From contig NC_083389.1 in assembly GCF_031755915.1 (NCBI RefSeq), forward strand, positions 13,757,001 to 13,821,000: a stretch of DNA of 64,000 nt, given 5' to 3'. Position numbers and translations under genes: made by a program. The stretch comes from Ziziphus jujuba. Taxonomy: Eukaryota; Streptophyta; Magnoliopsida; Rosales; Rhamnaceae. Positions 37,333 through 50,028 of this stretch are shown here, in pieces. Every line of letters starts with the position of its first letter. Position 1 is the stretch's first letter. The notes under the pieces were generated by a model, which was given only the letters and a program-made list of their open reading frames with translations, was not told the DNA's origin and ran no database searches.

Positions 37333-40300
37333 GGGTATTAGGCGACGCATAATCATGATTATGCGTCGCTTATTACTAAAATTAAAAAAAAAAAACTCTA
37401 TTTATCTTGTTTAAATATCTTTACTAGTTATTTGATGCTCCAACAAAATCAAATTGTTAAAAATGAAGGTTTTAAAAAACTATATGAAAAAAAAGGGTAT
37501 CAGGCGACGCATAGGATAGATTATGCTTCGTCTATTACTCTAATTTTTTTTTAAAAAAAACTCTGTTTATCATCTTTAAATATTGTCACCGGTCATTTGA
37601 TACTGGAAGAAAATAAAATTGTTAAACAGGCAGATTTTAAAAGAAAAAACACCTTCTCTAACTAGTTTAAATATTTTAACTGGTTATTTGATGCTGAGAT
37701 AAAATCAGATTGATTAAAAAAATAAAAAAACAAAACTCATGTATGTTGTTTAACTATTTTCACTGCTTATTTGATGCTGGAAGAAAATCAAATTGTTAAA
37801 AAGCATGGTTTTTTTGAAAGAAAAAAAAAAAAAAGAAATTGGGTATTAGGCGACGCATAGTACTGATTATGCGTCGCCTATTACTATAATTAAAAGAAAA
37901 AAAAAACTCTCTTGTTATTGTTTAAATATTTTAACTGGTTATTTGATGCTCAACTAAAATCCAATTGTTAAAAATGAAGGTTTAAAAAAAAAATATATAT
38001 ATATATAGGGTATTAGGCGACGCATAATCATGATTATGCGTCGCCAATTACTAAAACTAAAAAAAAAAAAAAAAACTCTATTTATCTTGTTTAAATATCT
38101 TCACTGGTTATTTGATGCTCCAACAAAATCAAATTGTTAAAAATGAAGGTTTTAAAAAACTATATGAAAAAAAAGGGTATCAGGCGACGCATAGGATAGA
38201 TTATGCGTCGTCTATTACTCTACTTTTTTAAAAAAAAAACTCTATTTATCATCTTTAAATATTGTCACCGGTCATTTGATGCCGGAAGAAAATAAAATTG
38301 TTAAACAGGCAGATTTTAAAAAAAAAAAACACCTTCTCTAACTAGTTTAAATATTTTAACTGGTCATTTGATGCTGAGATAAAATCAGATTGATTAAAAA
38401 AATAAAAAATCCAAACTCATTTATGTTGTTTAACTATTTTCACCGCTTATTTGATGCTGGAAGAAAATCAAATTGTTAAAAAGCATGGTTTTTTTGAAAG
38501 CAAAAAAAAAAAAAAAAGAAATTGGGTATTAGGCGACGCATAGTACTGATTATGCGTCGCCTATTACTATAATTAAAAAAAAAAAAAAACTCTCTTGTTA
38601 TTGTTTAAATATTTTAACTGGTTATTTGATGCTCAACTAAAATCCAATTGTTAAAAATGAAGGTTTAAAAAAATATATATATAGAGTATTAGGCGACGCA
38701 TATTACTAAAATTAAAAAAAAAAAAAACTCTATTTATCTTGTTTAAATATCTTCACTGGTTATTTGATGCTCCAACAAAATCAAATTGTTAAAAATGAAG
38801 GTTTTAAAAAACTATATGAAAAAAAAGGGTATCAGGCGACGCATAGGATAGATTATGCTTCGTCTATTACTCTAATTTTTTTTTAAAAAAAACTCTGTTT
38901 ATCATCTTTAAATATTGTCACCGGTCATTTGATGCTGGAAGAAAATAAAATTGTTAAACAGGCAGATTTTAAAAAAAAAACACTTTCTCTAACTAGTTTA
39001 AATATTTTAACTGGTTAGTTGATGCTGAGATAAAATCAGATTGATTAAAAAAATAAAAAAACAAAACTCATTTATGTTGTTTAACTATTTTCACTGCTTA
39101 TTTGATGCTGGAAGAAAATCAAATTGTTAAAAAGCATGGTTTTTTTGAAAGAAAAAAAGAAAAAAAAAAGAAATTGGGTATTAGGCGACGCATAGTACTG
39201 ATTATGCGTCGCCTATTACTATAATTAAAAAAAAAAAAAACTCTCTTGTTATTGTTTAAATATTTTAACTGGTTATTTGATGCTCAACTAAAATCCAATT
39301 GTTAAAAATGAAGGTTTTAAAAAAAAAATATATATATATATATATATAGGGTATTAGGCGACGCATAATCATGATTATGCGTCGCCTATTACTAAAATTA
39401 AAAAAAAAAAAACTCTATTTATCTTGTTTAAATATCTTCACTGGTTATTTGATGCTCCAACAAAATCAAATTGTTAAAAATGAAGGTTTTAAAAAACTAT
39501 ATGAAAAAAAAGGGTATCAGGCGACGCATAGGATAGATTATGCTTCGTCTATTACTCTAATGTTTTTTTAAAAAAAACTCTGTTTATCATCTTTAAATAT
39601 TGTCACCGGTCATTTGATGCTGGAAGAAAATAAAATTGTTAAACAGGCAGATTTTAAAAAAAAAACACTTTCTCTAACTAGTTTAAATATTTTAACTGGT
39701 TATTTGATGCTGAGATAAAATCAGATTGATTAAAAAAATAAAAAAACAAAACTCATTTATGTTGTTTAACTATTTTCACTGCTTATTTGATGCTGGAAGA
39801 AAATCAAATTGTTAAAAAGCATGGTTTTTTTGAAAGAAAAAAAGAAAAAAAAAGAAATTGGGTATTAGGCGACGCATAGTACTGATTATGCGTCGCCTAT
39901 TACTATAATTAAAAAAAAAAAAAAGTCTCTTGTTATTGTTTAAATATTTTAACTGGTTATTTGATGCTCAACTAAAATCCAATTGTTAAAAATGAAGGTT
40001 TAAAAAAAATATATATATATATAGGGTATTAGGCGACGCATAATCATGATTATGCGTCGCCTATTACTAAAATTAAAAAAAAAAAAAAACTCTATTTATC
40101 TTGTTTAAATATCTTCACTGGTTATTTGATGCTCCAACAAAATCAAATTGTTAAAAATGAAGGTTTTAAAAAACTATATGAAAAAAAAGGGTATCAGGCG
40201 ACGCATAGGATAGATTATGCTTCGTCTATTACTCTAATGTTTTTTTAAAAAAAACTCTGTTTATCATCTTTAAATATTGTCACCGGTCATTTGATGCTGG

Positions 40301-41252
40301 AAGAAAATAAAATTGTTAAACAGGCAGATTTAAAAAAAAAAAAACACCTTCTCTAACTAGTTTAAATATTTTAACTGGTTATTTGATACTGAGATAAAAT
40401 CAGATTGATTAAAAAAATAAAAAAACAAAACTCATTTATGTTGTTTAACTATTTTCACTGCTTATTTGATGCTGGAAGAAAATCAAATTGTTAAAAAGGA
40501 TGGTTTTTTTGAAAGAAAAAAAGAAAAAAAAAAGAAATTGGGTATTACGCGACGCATAGTACTGATTATGCGTCGCCTATTACTATAATTAAAAAAAAAA
40601 AAAAACTCTCTTGTTATTTTTTAAATATTTTAACTGGTTATTTGATGCTCAACTAAAATCCAATTGTTAAAAATGAAGGTTTAAAAAAAAAATATATATA
40701 TATATATATAGGGTATTAGGCGACGCATAATCATGATTATGCGTCGCTTATTACTAAAATTAAAAAAAAAAAAAACTCTATTTATCTTGTTTAAATATCT
40801 TTACTAGTTATTTGATGCTCCAACAAAATCAAATTGTTAAAAATGAAGGTTTTAAAAAACTATATGAAAAAAAAGGGTATCAGGCGACGCATAGGATAGA
40901 TTATGCTTCGTCTATTACTCTAATGTTTTTTTAAAAAAAACTCTGTTTATCATCTTTAAATATTGTCACCGGTCATTTGATGCTGGAAGAAAATAAAATT
41001 GTTAAACAGGCAGATTTAAAAAAAAAAAAACACCTTCTCTAACTAGTTTAAATATTTTAACTGGTTATTTGATGCTGAGATAAAATCAGATTGATTAAAA
41101 AAATAAAAAAACAAAACTCATTTATGTTGTTTAACTATTTTCACTGCTTATTTGATGCTGGAAGAAAATCAAATTGTTAAAAAGCATGGTTTTTTTGAAA
41201 GAAAAAAAGAAAAAAAAAAGAAATTGGGTATTAGGCGACGCATAGTACTGAT
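37186..41252 (+). repeat. Monomers 56-61, second block of the 4.05-kb rhythm
   Basis: Monomers start at 37186, 37868, 38551, 39203, 39887 and 40567. The opening trio matches 50-52 at offsets of 4042-4051 bp. The AAAGTCTCTTG monomer is fifth here (39887) but sixth in the previous block (36508), so one monomer was gained or lost between them. Monomer 57 has AAAAAATCCAAACTC in D. Monomer 58 has GGTTAGTTGATGC, shared only with monomer 1. Monomer 60 ends ATTACGCGACGC, a change in the dyad flank. Confidence 0.84.
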
Positions 41253-44200
41253 TATGCGTCGCCTATTACTATAATTAAAAAAAAAAAAACTCTCTTGTTA
41301 TTTTTTAAATATTTTAACTGGTTATTTGATGCTCAACTAAAATCCAATTGTTAAAAATGAAGGTTTAAAAAAAATATATATATATATATAGGGTATTAGG
41401 CGACGCATAATCATGATTATGCGTCGCTTATTACTAAAATTAAAAAAAAAAAAACTCTATTTATCTTGTTTAAATATCTTTACTAGTTATTTGATGCTCC
41501 AACAAAATCAAATTGTTAAAAATGAAGGTTTTAAAAAACTATATGAAAAAAAAGGGTATCAGGCGACGCATAGGATAGATTATGCTTCGTCTATTACTCT
41601 AATTTTTTTTTAAAAAAAACTCTGTTTATCATCTTTAAATATTGTCACCGGTCATTTGATGCTGGAAGAAAATAAAATTGTTAAACAGGCAGATTTTAAA
41701 AGAAAAAACACCTTCTCTAACTAGTTTAAATATTTTAACTGGTTATTTGATGCTGAGATAAAATCAGATTGATTAAAAAAATAAAAAAACAAAACTCATT
41801 TATGTTGTTTAACTATTTTCACTGCTTATTTGATGCTGGAAGAAAATCAAATTGTTAAAAAGCATGGTTTTTTTGAAAGAAAAAAAAAAAAAAGAAATTG
41901 GGTATTAGGCGACGCATAGTACTGATTATGCGTCGCCTATTACTATAATTAAAAAAAAAAAAAACTCTCTTATTATTGTTTAAATATTTTAACTGGTTAT
42001 TTGATGCTCAACTAAAATCCTATTGTTAAAAATGAAGGTTTAAAAAATATATATATATAGGGTATTAGGCGACGCATATTACTAAAATTAAAAAAAAAAA
42101 AAAAAACTCTATTTATCTTGTTTAAATATCTTCACTGGTTATTTGATGCTCCAACAAAATCAAATTGTTAAAAATGAAGGTTTTAAAAAACTATATGAAA
42201 AAAAAGGGTATCAGGCGACGCATAGGAAAGATTATGCGTCGTCTATTACTCTACGTTTTTAAAAAAAAAACTCTATTTATCATCTTTAAATATTGTCACC
42301 GGTCATTTGATGCCGGAAGAAAATAAAATTGTTAAACAGGCAGATTTTAAAAAAAAAAAACACCTTCTCTAACTAGTTTAAATATTTTAACTGGTTATTT
42401 GATGCTGAGATAAAATCAGATTGATTAAAAAAATAAAAAAACAAAACTCATTTATGTTGTTTAACTATTTTCACCGCTTATTTGATGCTGGAAGAAAATC
42501 AAATTGTTAAAAAGCATGGTTTTTTTGAAAGCAAAAAAAAAAAAAAAGAAATTGGGTATTAGGCGACGCATAGTACTGATTATGCGTCGCCTATTACTAT
42601 AATTAAAAAAAAAAAAAAACTCTCTTGTTATTGTTTAAATATTTTAACTGGTTATTTGATGCTCAACTAAAATCCAATTGTTAAAAATGAAGGTTTAAAA
42701 AAATATATATATAGAGTATTAGGCGACGCATATTACTAAAATTAAAAAAAAAAAAAAAAAACTCTATTTATCTTGTTTAAATATCTTCACTGGTTATTTG
42801 ATGCTCCAACAAAATCAAATTGTTAAAAATGAAGGTTTTAAAAAACTATATGAAAAAAAAGGGTATCAGGCGACGCATAGGATAGATTATGCGTCGTCTA
42901 TTGCTCTAATTTTTTTTAAAAAAAACTCTGTTTATCATCTTTAAATATTGTCACCGGTCATTTGATGCTGGAAGAAAATAAAATTGTTAAACAGGCAGAT
43001 TTAAAAAAAAAAAAACACCTTCTCTAACTAGTTTAAATATTTTAACTGGTTATTTGATGCTGAGATAAAATCAGATTGATTAAAAAAATAAAAAAACAAA
43101 ACTCATTTATGTTGTTTAACTATTTTCACTGCTTATTTGATGCTGGAAGAAAATCAAATTGTTAAAAAGCATGGTTTTTTTGAAAGAAAAAAAGAAAAAA
43201 AAAAGAAATTGGGTATTAGGCGACGCATAGTACTGATTATGCGTCGCCTATTACTATAATTAAAAAAAAAAAAACTCTCTTGTTATTTTTTAAATATTTT
43301 AACTGGTTATTTGATGCTCAACTAAAATCCAATTGTTAAAAATGAAGGTTTAAAAAAAAAAATATATATATATATATAGGGTATTAGGCGACGCATAATC
43401 ATGATTATGCGTCGCTTATTACTAAAATTAAAAAAAAAAAAACTCTATTTATCTTGTTTAAATATCTTTACTAGTTATTTGATGCTCCAACAAAATCAAA
43501 TTGTTAAAAATGAAGGTTTTAAAAAACTATATGAAAAAAAAGGGTATCAGGCGACGCATAGGATAGATTATGCTTCGTCTATTACTCTAATTTTTTTTTA
43601 AAAAAAACTCTGTTTATCATCTTTAAATATTGTCACCGGTCATTTGATGCTGGAAGAAAATAAAATTGTTAAACAGGCAGATTTTAAAAGAAAAAACACC
43701 TTCTCTAACTAGTTTAAATATTTTAACTGGTTATTTGATGCTGAGATAAAATCAGATTGATTAAAAAAATAAAAAAACAAAACTCATTTATGTTGTTTAA
43801 CTATTTTCACTGCTTATTTGATGCTGGAAGAAAATCAAATTGTTAAAAAGCATGGTTTTTTTGAAAGAAAAAAAAAAAAAGAAATTGGGTATTAGGCGAC
43901 GCATAGTACTGATTATGCGTCGCCTATTACTATAATTAAAAGAAAAAAAAAAACTCTCTTGTTATTGTTTAAATATTTTAACTGGTTATTTGATGCTCAA
44001 CTAAAATCCAATTGTTAAAAATGAAGGTTTAAAAAAAAAAAAATATATATATATATATAGGGTATTAGGCGACGCATAATCATGATTATGCGTCGCCAAT
44101 TACTAAAACTAAAAAAAAAAAAAAAAACTCTATTTATCTTGTTTAAATATCTTCACTGGTTATTTGATGCTCCAACAAAATCAAATTGTTAAAAATGAAG

Positions 44201-45291
44201 GTTTTAAAAAACTATATCAAAAAAAAGGGTATCAGGCGACGCATAGGATAGATTATGCGTCGTCTATTACTCTACTTTTTTAAAAAAAAAACTCTATTTA
44301 TCATCTTTAAATATTGTCACCGGTCATTTGATTCTGGAAGAAATTAAAATTGTTAAACAGGCAGATTTTAAAAAAAAAAACACCTTCTCTAACTAGTTTA
44401 AATATTTTAACTGGTTATTTGATGCTGAGATAAAATCAGATTGATTAAAAAAATAAAAAAACAAAACTCATTTATGTTGTTTAACTATTTTCACTGCTTA
44501 TTTGATGCTGGAAGAAAATCAAATTGTTAAAAAGCATGGTTTTTTTGAAAGAAAAAAAAAAAAAAGAAATTGGGTATTAGGCGACGCATAGTACTGATTA
44601 TGCGTCGCCTATTACTATAATTAAAAGAAAAAAAAAACTCTCTTGTTATTGTTTAAATATTTTAACTGGTTATTTGATGCTCAACTAAAATCCAATTGTT
44701 AAAAATGAAGGTTTAAAAAAAAAAAAAATATATATATATATATATATAGGGTATTAGGCGACGCATAATCATGATTATGCGTCGCCAATTACTAAAACTA
44801 AAAAAAAAAAAAAAAACTCTATTTATCTTGTTTAAATATCTTCACTGGTTATTTGATGCTCCAACAAAATCAAATTGTTAAAAATGAAGGTTTTAAAAAA
44901 CTATATGAAAAAAAAGGGTATCAGGCGACGCATAGGATAGATTATGCGTCGTCTATTACTCTACTTTTTTAAAAAAAAAACTCTATTTATCATCTTTAAA
45001 TATTGTCACCGGTCATTTGATGCCGGAAGAAAATAAAATTGTTAAACAGGCAGATTTTAAAAAAAAAAAACACCTTCTCTAACTAGTTTAAATATTTTAA
45101 CTGGTTATTTGATGCTGAGATAAAATCAGATTGATTAAAAAAATAAAAAAACAAAACTCATTTATGTTGTTTAACTATTTTCACCGCTTATTTGATGCTG
45201 GAAGAAAATCAAATTGTTAAAAAGCATGGTTTTTTTGAAAGCAAAAAAAAAAAAAAAAGAAATTGGGTATTAGGCGACGCATAGTACTGAT
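41253..45291 (+). repeat. Monomers 62-67
   Basis: Monomers start at 41253, 41927, 42581, 43238, 43914 and 44599. Monomer 62 repeats the CGCTTATT / AAAAGAAAA type of 33135 and 37186. Monomer 63 has the short junction, CTCTTATTATTG, AATCCTATTG, GGAAAGATT and CTACGTTTTT. Monomer 64 has the short junction and ATTGCTCTAA. Monomer 65 is again CGCTTATT. Monomers 66 and 67 both begin with the CGCCAATT haplotype, but 66 switches type in subunit C. Monomers 63-65 match 71-73 at a constant offset of 5316-5317 bp. Confidence 0.84.
43914..44598 (+). repeat. Chimeric monomer 66
   Basis: The first half has the linked set CGCCAATTAC, AAAACTAAAA and CTCTACTTTTTT. From subunit C it switches to GATTCTGGAAGAAATT, CACTGCTT and GAAAGAAAA. 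Its neighbour, monomer 67, keeps the whole original set (GATGCCGG, CACCGCTT, GAAAGC). The switch lies between about 44281 and 44331. Also unique here is TATATCAAAA in B. Confidence 0.82.
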
Positions 45292-48200
45292 TATGCGTCG
45301 CCTATTACTATAATTAAAAAAAAAAAAAAACTCTCTTGTTATTGTTTAAATATTTTAACTGGTTATTTGATGCTCAACTAAAATCCAATTGTTAAAAATG
45401 AAGGTTTAAAAAAATATATATATAGAGTATTAGGCGACGCATATTACTAAAATTAAAAAAAAAAAAAACTCTATTTATCTTGTTTAAATATCTTCACTGG
45501 TTATTTGATGCTCCTACAAAATCAAATTGTGAAAAATGAAGGTTTTAAAAAACTATATGAAAAAAAAGGGTATCAGGCGACGCGTAGGATAGATTATGCT
45601 TCGTCTATTCCTCTAATTTTTTTTTAAAAAAAACTCTATTTATCATCTTTAAATATTGTCACCGGTCATTTGATGCTGCAAGAAAATAAAATTGTTAAAC
45701 AGGAAGATTTTAAAAAAAAAAACACCTTCTCTAACTAGTTTAAATATTTTAACTGGTTATTTGATGCTGAGATAAAATCAGATTGATTAAAAAAATAAAA
45801 AAACAAAACTCATTTATGTTGTTTAACTATTTTCACTGCTTATTTGATGCTGGAAGAAAATCAAATTGTTAAAAAGCATGGTTTTTTTAAAAGAAAAAAA
45901 AAAAAGAAATTGGGTATTAGGCGACGCATAGTACTGATTATGCGTCGCCTATTACTATAATTAAAAAAAAAAAAAAACTCTCTTGTTATTGTTTAAATAT
46001 TTTAACTGGTTATTTGATGCTCAACTAAAATCCAATTGTTAAAAATGAAGGTTTTAAAAAAATATATATATAGAGTATTAGGCGACGCATTTTACTAAAA
46101 TTAAAAAAAAAAAAAAAACTCTATTTATCTTGTTTAAATATCTTCACTGGTTATTTGATGCTCCAACAAAATCAAATTGTTAAAAATGAAGGTTTTAAAA
46201 AACTATATGAAAAAAAAGGGTATCAGGCGACGCATAGGATAGATTATGCGTCGTCTATTGCTCTAATTTTTTTTTAAAAAAAACTCTATTTATCATCTTT
46301 AAATATTGTCACCGGTCATTTGATTCTGGAAGAAATTAAAATTGTTAAACAGGCAGATTTAAAAAAAAAAAACACCTTCTCTAACTAGTTTAAATATTTT
46401 AACTAGTTATTTGATGCTGAGATAAAATCAGATTGATTAAAAAAATAAAAAAACAAAACTCATTTATGTTGTTTAACTATTTTCACTGCTTATTTGATGC
46501 TGGAAGAAAATCAAATTGTTAAGAAGCATGGTTTTTTTGAAAGAAAAAAAAAAAAAAAGAAATTGGGTATTAGGCGACGCATAGTACTTATTATGCGTCG
46601 CCTATTACTATAATTAAAAAAAAAAAAAAACTCTCTTGTTATTGTTTAAATATTTTAACTGGTTATTTGATGCTCAACTAAAATCCAATTGTTAAAAATG
46701 AAGGTTTAAAAAAATATATATATAGAGTATTAGGCGACGCATATTACTAAAATTAAAAAAAAAAAAAAAACTCTATTTATCTTGTTTAAATATCTTCACT
46801 GGTTATTTGATGCTCCAACAAAATCAAATTGTTAAAAATGAAGGTTTTAAAAAACTATATGAAAAAAAAGGGTATCAGGCGACGCGTAGGATAGATTATG
46901 CTTCGTCTATTCCTCTAATATTTTTTAAAAAAAAACTCTATTTATCATCTTTAAATATTGTCACCGGTCATTTGATGCTGCAAGAAAATAAAATTGTTAA
47001 ACAGGAAGATTTTAAAAAATAAAAACACCTTCTCTAACTAGTTTAAATATTTTAACTGGTTATTTGATGCTGAGATAAAATCAGATTGATTAAAAAAATA
47101 AAAAAACAAAACTCATTTATGTTGTTTAACTATTTTCACTGCTTATTTGATGCTGGAAGAAAATCAAATTGTTAAAAAGCATGGTTTTTTTGAAAGAAAA
47201 AAAAAAAAAGAAATTGGGTATTAGGCGACGCATAGTACTGATTATGCGTCGCCTATTACTATAATTAAAAAAAAAAAAAACTCTCTTATTATTGTTTCAA
47301 TATTTTAACTGGTTATTTGATGCTCAACTAAAATCCTATTGTTAAAAATGAAGGTTTAAAAAATATATATATATAGGTTATTAGGCGACGCATATTACTA
47401 AAATTAAAAAAAAAAAAAAAAACTCTATTTATCTTGTTTAAATATCTTCACTGGTTATTTGATGCTCCAACAAAATCAAATTGTTAAAAATGAAGGTTTT
47501 AAAAAACTATATGAAAAAAAAGGGTATCAGGCGACGCATAGGATAGATTATGCGTCGTCTATTACTCTACGTTTTTAAAAAAAAAACTCTATTTATCATC
47601 TTTAAATATTGTCACCGGTCATTTGATGCCGGAAGAAAATAAAATTGTTAAACAGGCAGATTTTAAAAAAAAAAAACACCTTCTCTAACTAGTTTAAATA
47701 TTTTAACTGGTTATTTGATGCTGAGATAAAATCAGATTGATTAAAAAAATAAAAAAACAAAACTCATTTATGTTGTTTAACTATTTTCACCGCTTATTTG
47801 ATGCTGGAAGAAAATCAAATTGTTAAAAAGCATGGTTTTTTTGAAAGCAAAAAAAAAAAAAAAGAAATTGGGTATTAGGCGACGCATAGTACTGATTATG
47901 CGTCGCCTATTACTATAATTAAAAAAAAAAAAAAAACTCTCTTGTTATTGTTTAAATATTTTAACTGGTTATTTGATGCTCAACTAAAATCCAATTGTTA
48001 AAAATGAAGGTTTAAAAAAATATATATATAGAGTATTAGGCGACGCATATTACTAAAATTAAAAAAAAAAAAAAAAAACTCTATTTATCTTGTTTAAATA
48101 TCTTCACTGGTTATTTGATGCTCCAACAAAATCAAATTGTTAAAAATGAAGGTTTTAAAAAACTATATGAAAAAAAAGGGTATCAGGCGACGCATAGGAT

Positions 48201-49231
48201 AGATTATGCGTCGTCTATTGCTCTAATTTTTTTTAAAAAAAACTCTGTTTATCATCTTTAAATATTGTCACCGGTCATTTGATGCTGGAAGAAAATAAAA
48301 TTGTTAAACAGGCAGATTTAAAAAAAAAAAAACACCTTCTCTAACTAGTTTAAATATTTTAACTGGTTATTTGATGCTGAGATAAAATCAGATTGATTAA
48401 AAAAATAAAAAAACAAAACTCATTTATGTTGTTTAACTATTTTCACTGCTTATTTGATGCTGGAAGAAAATCAAATTGTTAAAAAGCATGGTTTTTTTGA
48501 AAGAAAAAAAGAAAAAAAAAAGAAATTGGGTATTAGGCGACGCATAGTACTGATTATGCGTCGCCTATTACTATAATTAAAAAAAAAAAACTCTCTTGTT
48601 ATTTTTTAAATATTTTAACTGGTTATTTGATGCTCAACTAAAATCCAATTGTTAAAAATGAAGGTTTAAAAAAAAAATATATATATATATATAGGGTATT
48701 AGGCGACGCATAATCATGATTATGCGTCGCTTATTACTAAAATTAAAAAAAAAAAAACTCTATTTATCTTGTTTAAATATCTTTACTAGTTATTTGATGC
48801 TCCAACAAAATCAAATTGTTAAAAATGAAGGTTTTAAAAAACTATATGAAAAAAAAGGGTATCAGGCGACGCATAGGATAGATTATGCGTCGTCTATTAC
48901 TCTACTTTTTTAAAAAAAAAACTCTATTTATCATCTTTAAATATTGTCACCGGTCATTTGATGCCGGAAGAAAATAAAATTGTTAAATAGGCAGATTTTA
49001 AAAAAAAAAACACCTTCTCTAACTAGTTTAAATATTTTAACTGGTTATTTGATGCTGAGATAAAATCAGATTGATTAAAAAAATAAAAAAACAAAACTCA
49101 TTTATGTTGTTTAACTATTTTCACCGCTTATTTGATGCTGGAAGAAAATCAAATTGTTAAAAAGCATGGTTTTTTTGAAAGCAAAAAAAAAAAAAAAAGA
49201 AATTGGGTATTAGGCGACGCATAGTACTGAT
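45292..49231 (+). repeat. Monomers 68-73, mostly short-junction copies
   Basis: Monomers start at 45292, 45939, 46592, 47243, 47897 and 48555. The first five have the short A/B junction. Monomers 68 and 70 carry GACGCGTAGG and GCTGCAAG. Monomer 69 has GACGCATTTTAC at its short junction. Monomer 71 has CTCTTATTATTG, GTTTCAATATT and CTACGTTTTT. Monomer 73 is full-length and chimeric. The pair 70-71 recurs as 77-78 (51211-52514) and 83-84 (55281-56585). Confidence 0.84.
48555..49231 (+). repeat. Chimeric monomer 73
   Basis: The first half matches monomer 65 (CGCTTATT, TTTACTAGTT in B). From the B/C boundary on it has the CGCCAATT-associated set: ATGCGTCG, CTCTACTTTTTT, GATGCCGG, CACCGCTT and GAAAGC. 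The switch lies between about 48800 and 48900. It also has a private GTTAAATAGG in C. This is the reverse arrangement of monomer 66. Confidence 0.82.
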
Positions 49232-49996
49232 TATGCGTCGCCTATTACTATAATTTAAAAAAAAAAAAAACTCTCTTGTTATTGTTTAAATATTTTAACT
49301 GGTTATTTGATGCTCAACTAAAATCCAATTGTTAAAAATGAAGGTTTAAAAAAATATATATATAGAGTATTAGGCGACGCATATTACTAAAATTAAAAAA
49401 AAAAAAAAACTCTATTTATCTTGTTTAAATATCTTCACTGGTTATTTGATGCTCCAACAAAATCAAATTGTTAAAAATGAAGGTTTTAAAAAACTATATG
49501 AAAAAAAAGGGTATCAGGCGACGCATAGGATAGATTATGCGTCGTCTATTGCTCTAATTTTTTTTAAAAAAAAACTCTATTTATCATCTTTAAATATTGT
49601 CACCGGTCATTTGCTTCTGGAAGAAATTAAAATTGTTAAACAGGCAGATTTTAAAAAAACAAACACCTTCTCTAACTAGTTTAAATATTTTAACTGGTTA
49701 TTTGATGCTGAGATAAAATCAGATTGATTAAAAAAATAAAAAAACAAAACTCATTTATGTTGTTTAACTATTTTCACTGCTTATTTGATGCTGGAAGAAA
49801 ATCAAATTGTTAAGAAGCATGGTTTTTTTGAAAGAAAAAAAAAAAAAAAGAAATTGGGTATTAGGCGACGCATAGTACTTATTATGCGTCGCCTATTACT
49901 ATAATTAAAAAAAAAAAAAACTCTCTTGTTATTGTTTAAATATTTTAACTGGTTATTTGATGCTCAACTAAAATCCAATTGTTAAAAATGAAGGTT

Positions 49997-50028
<32 letters not shown>

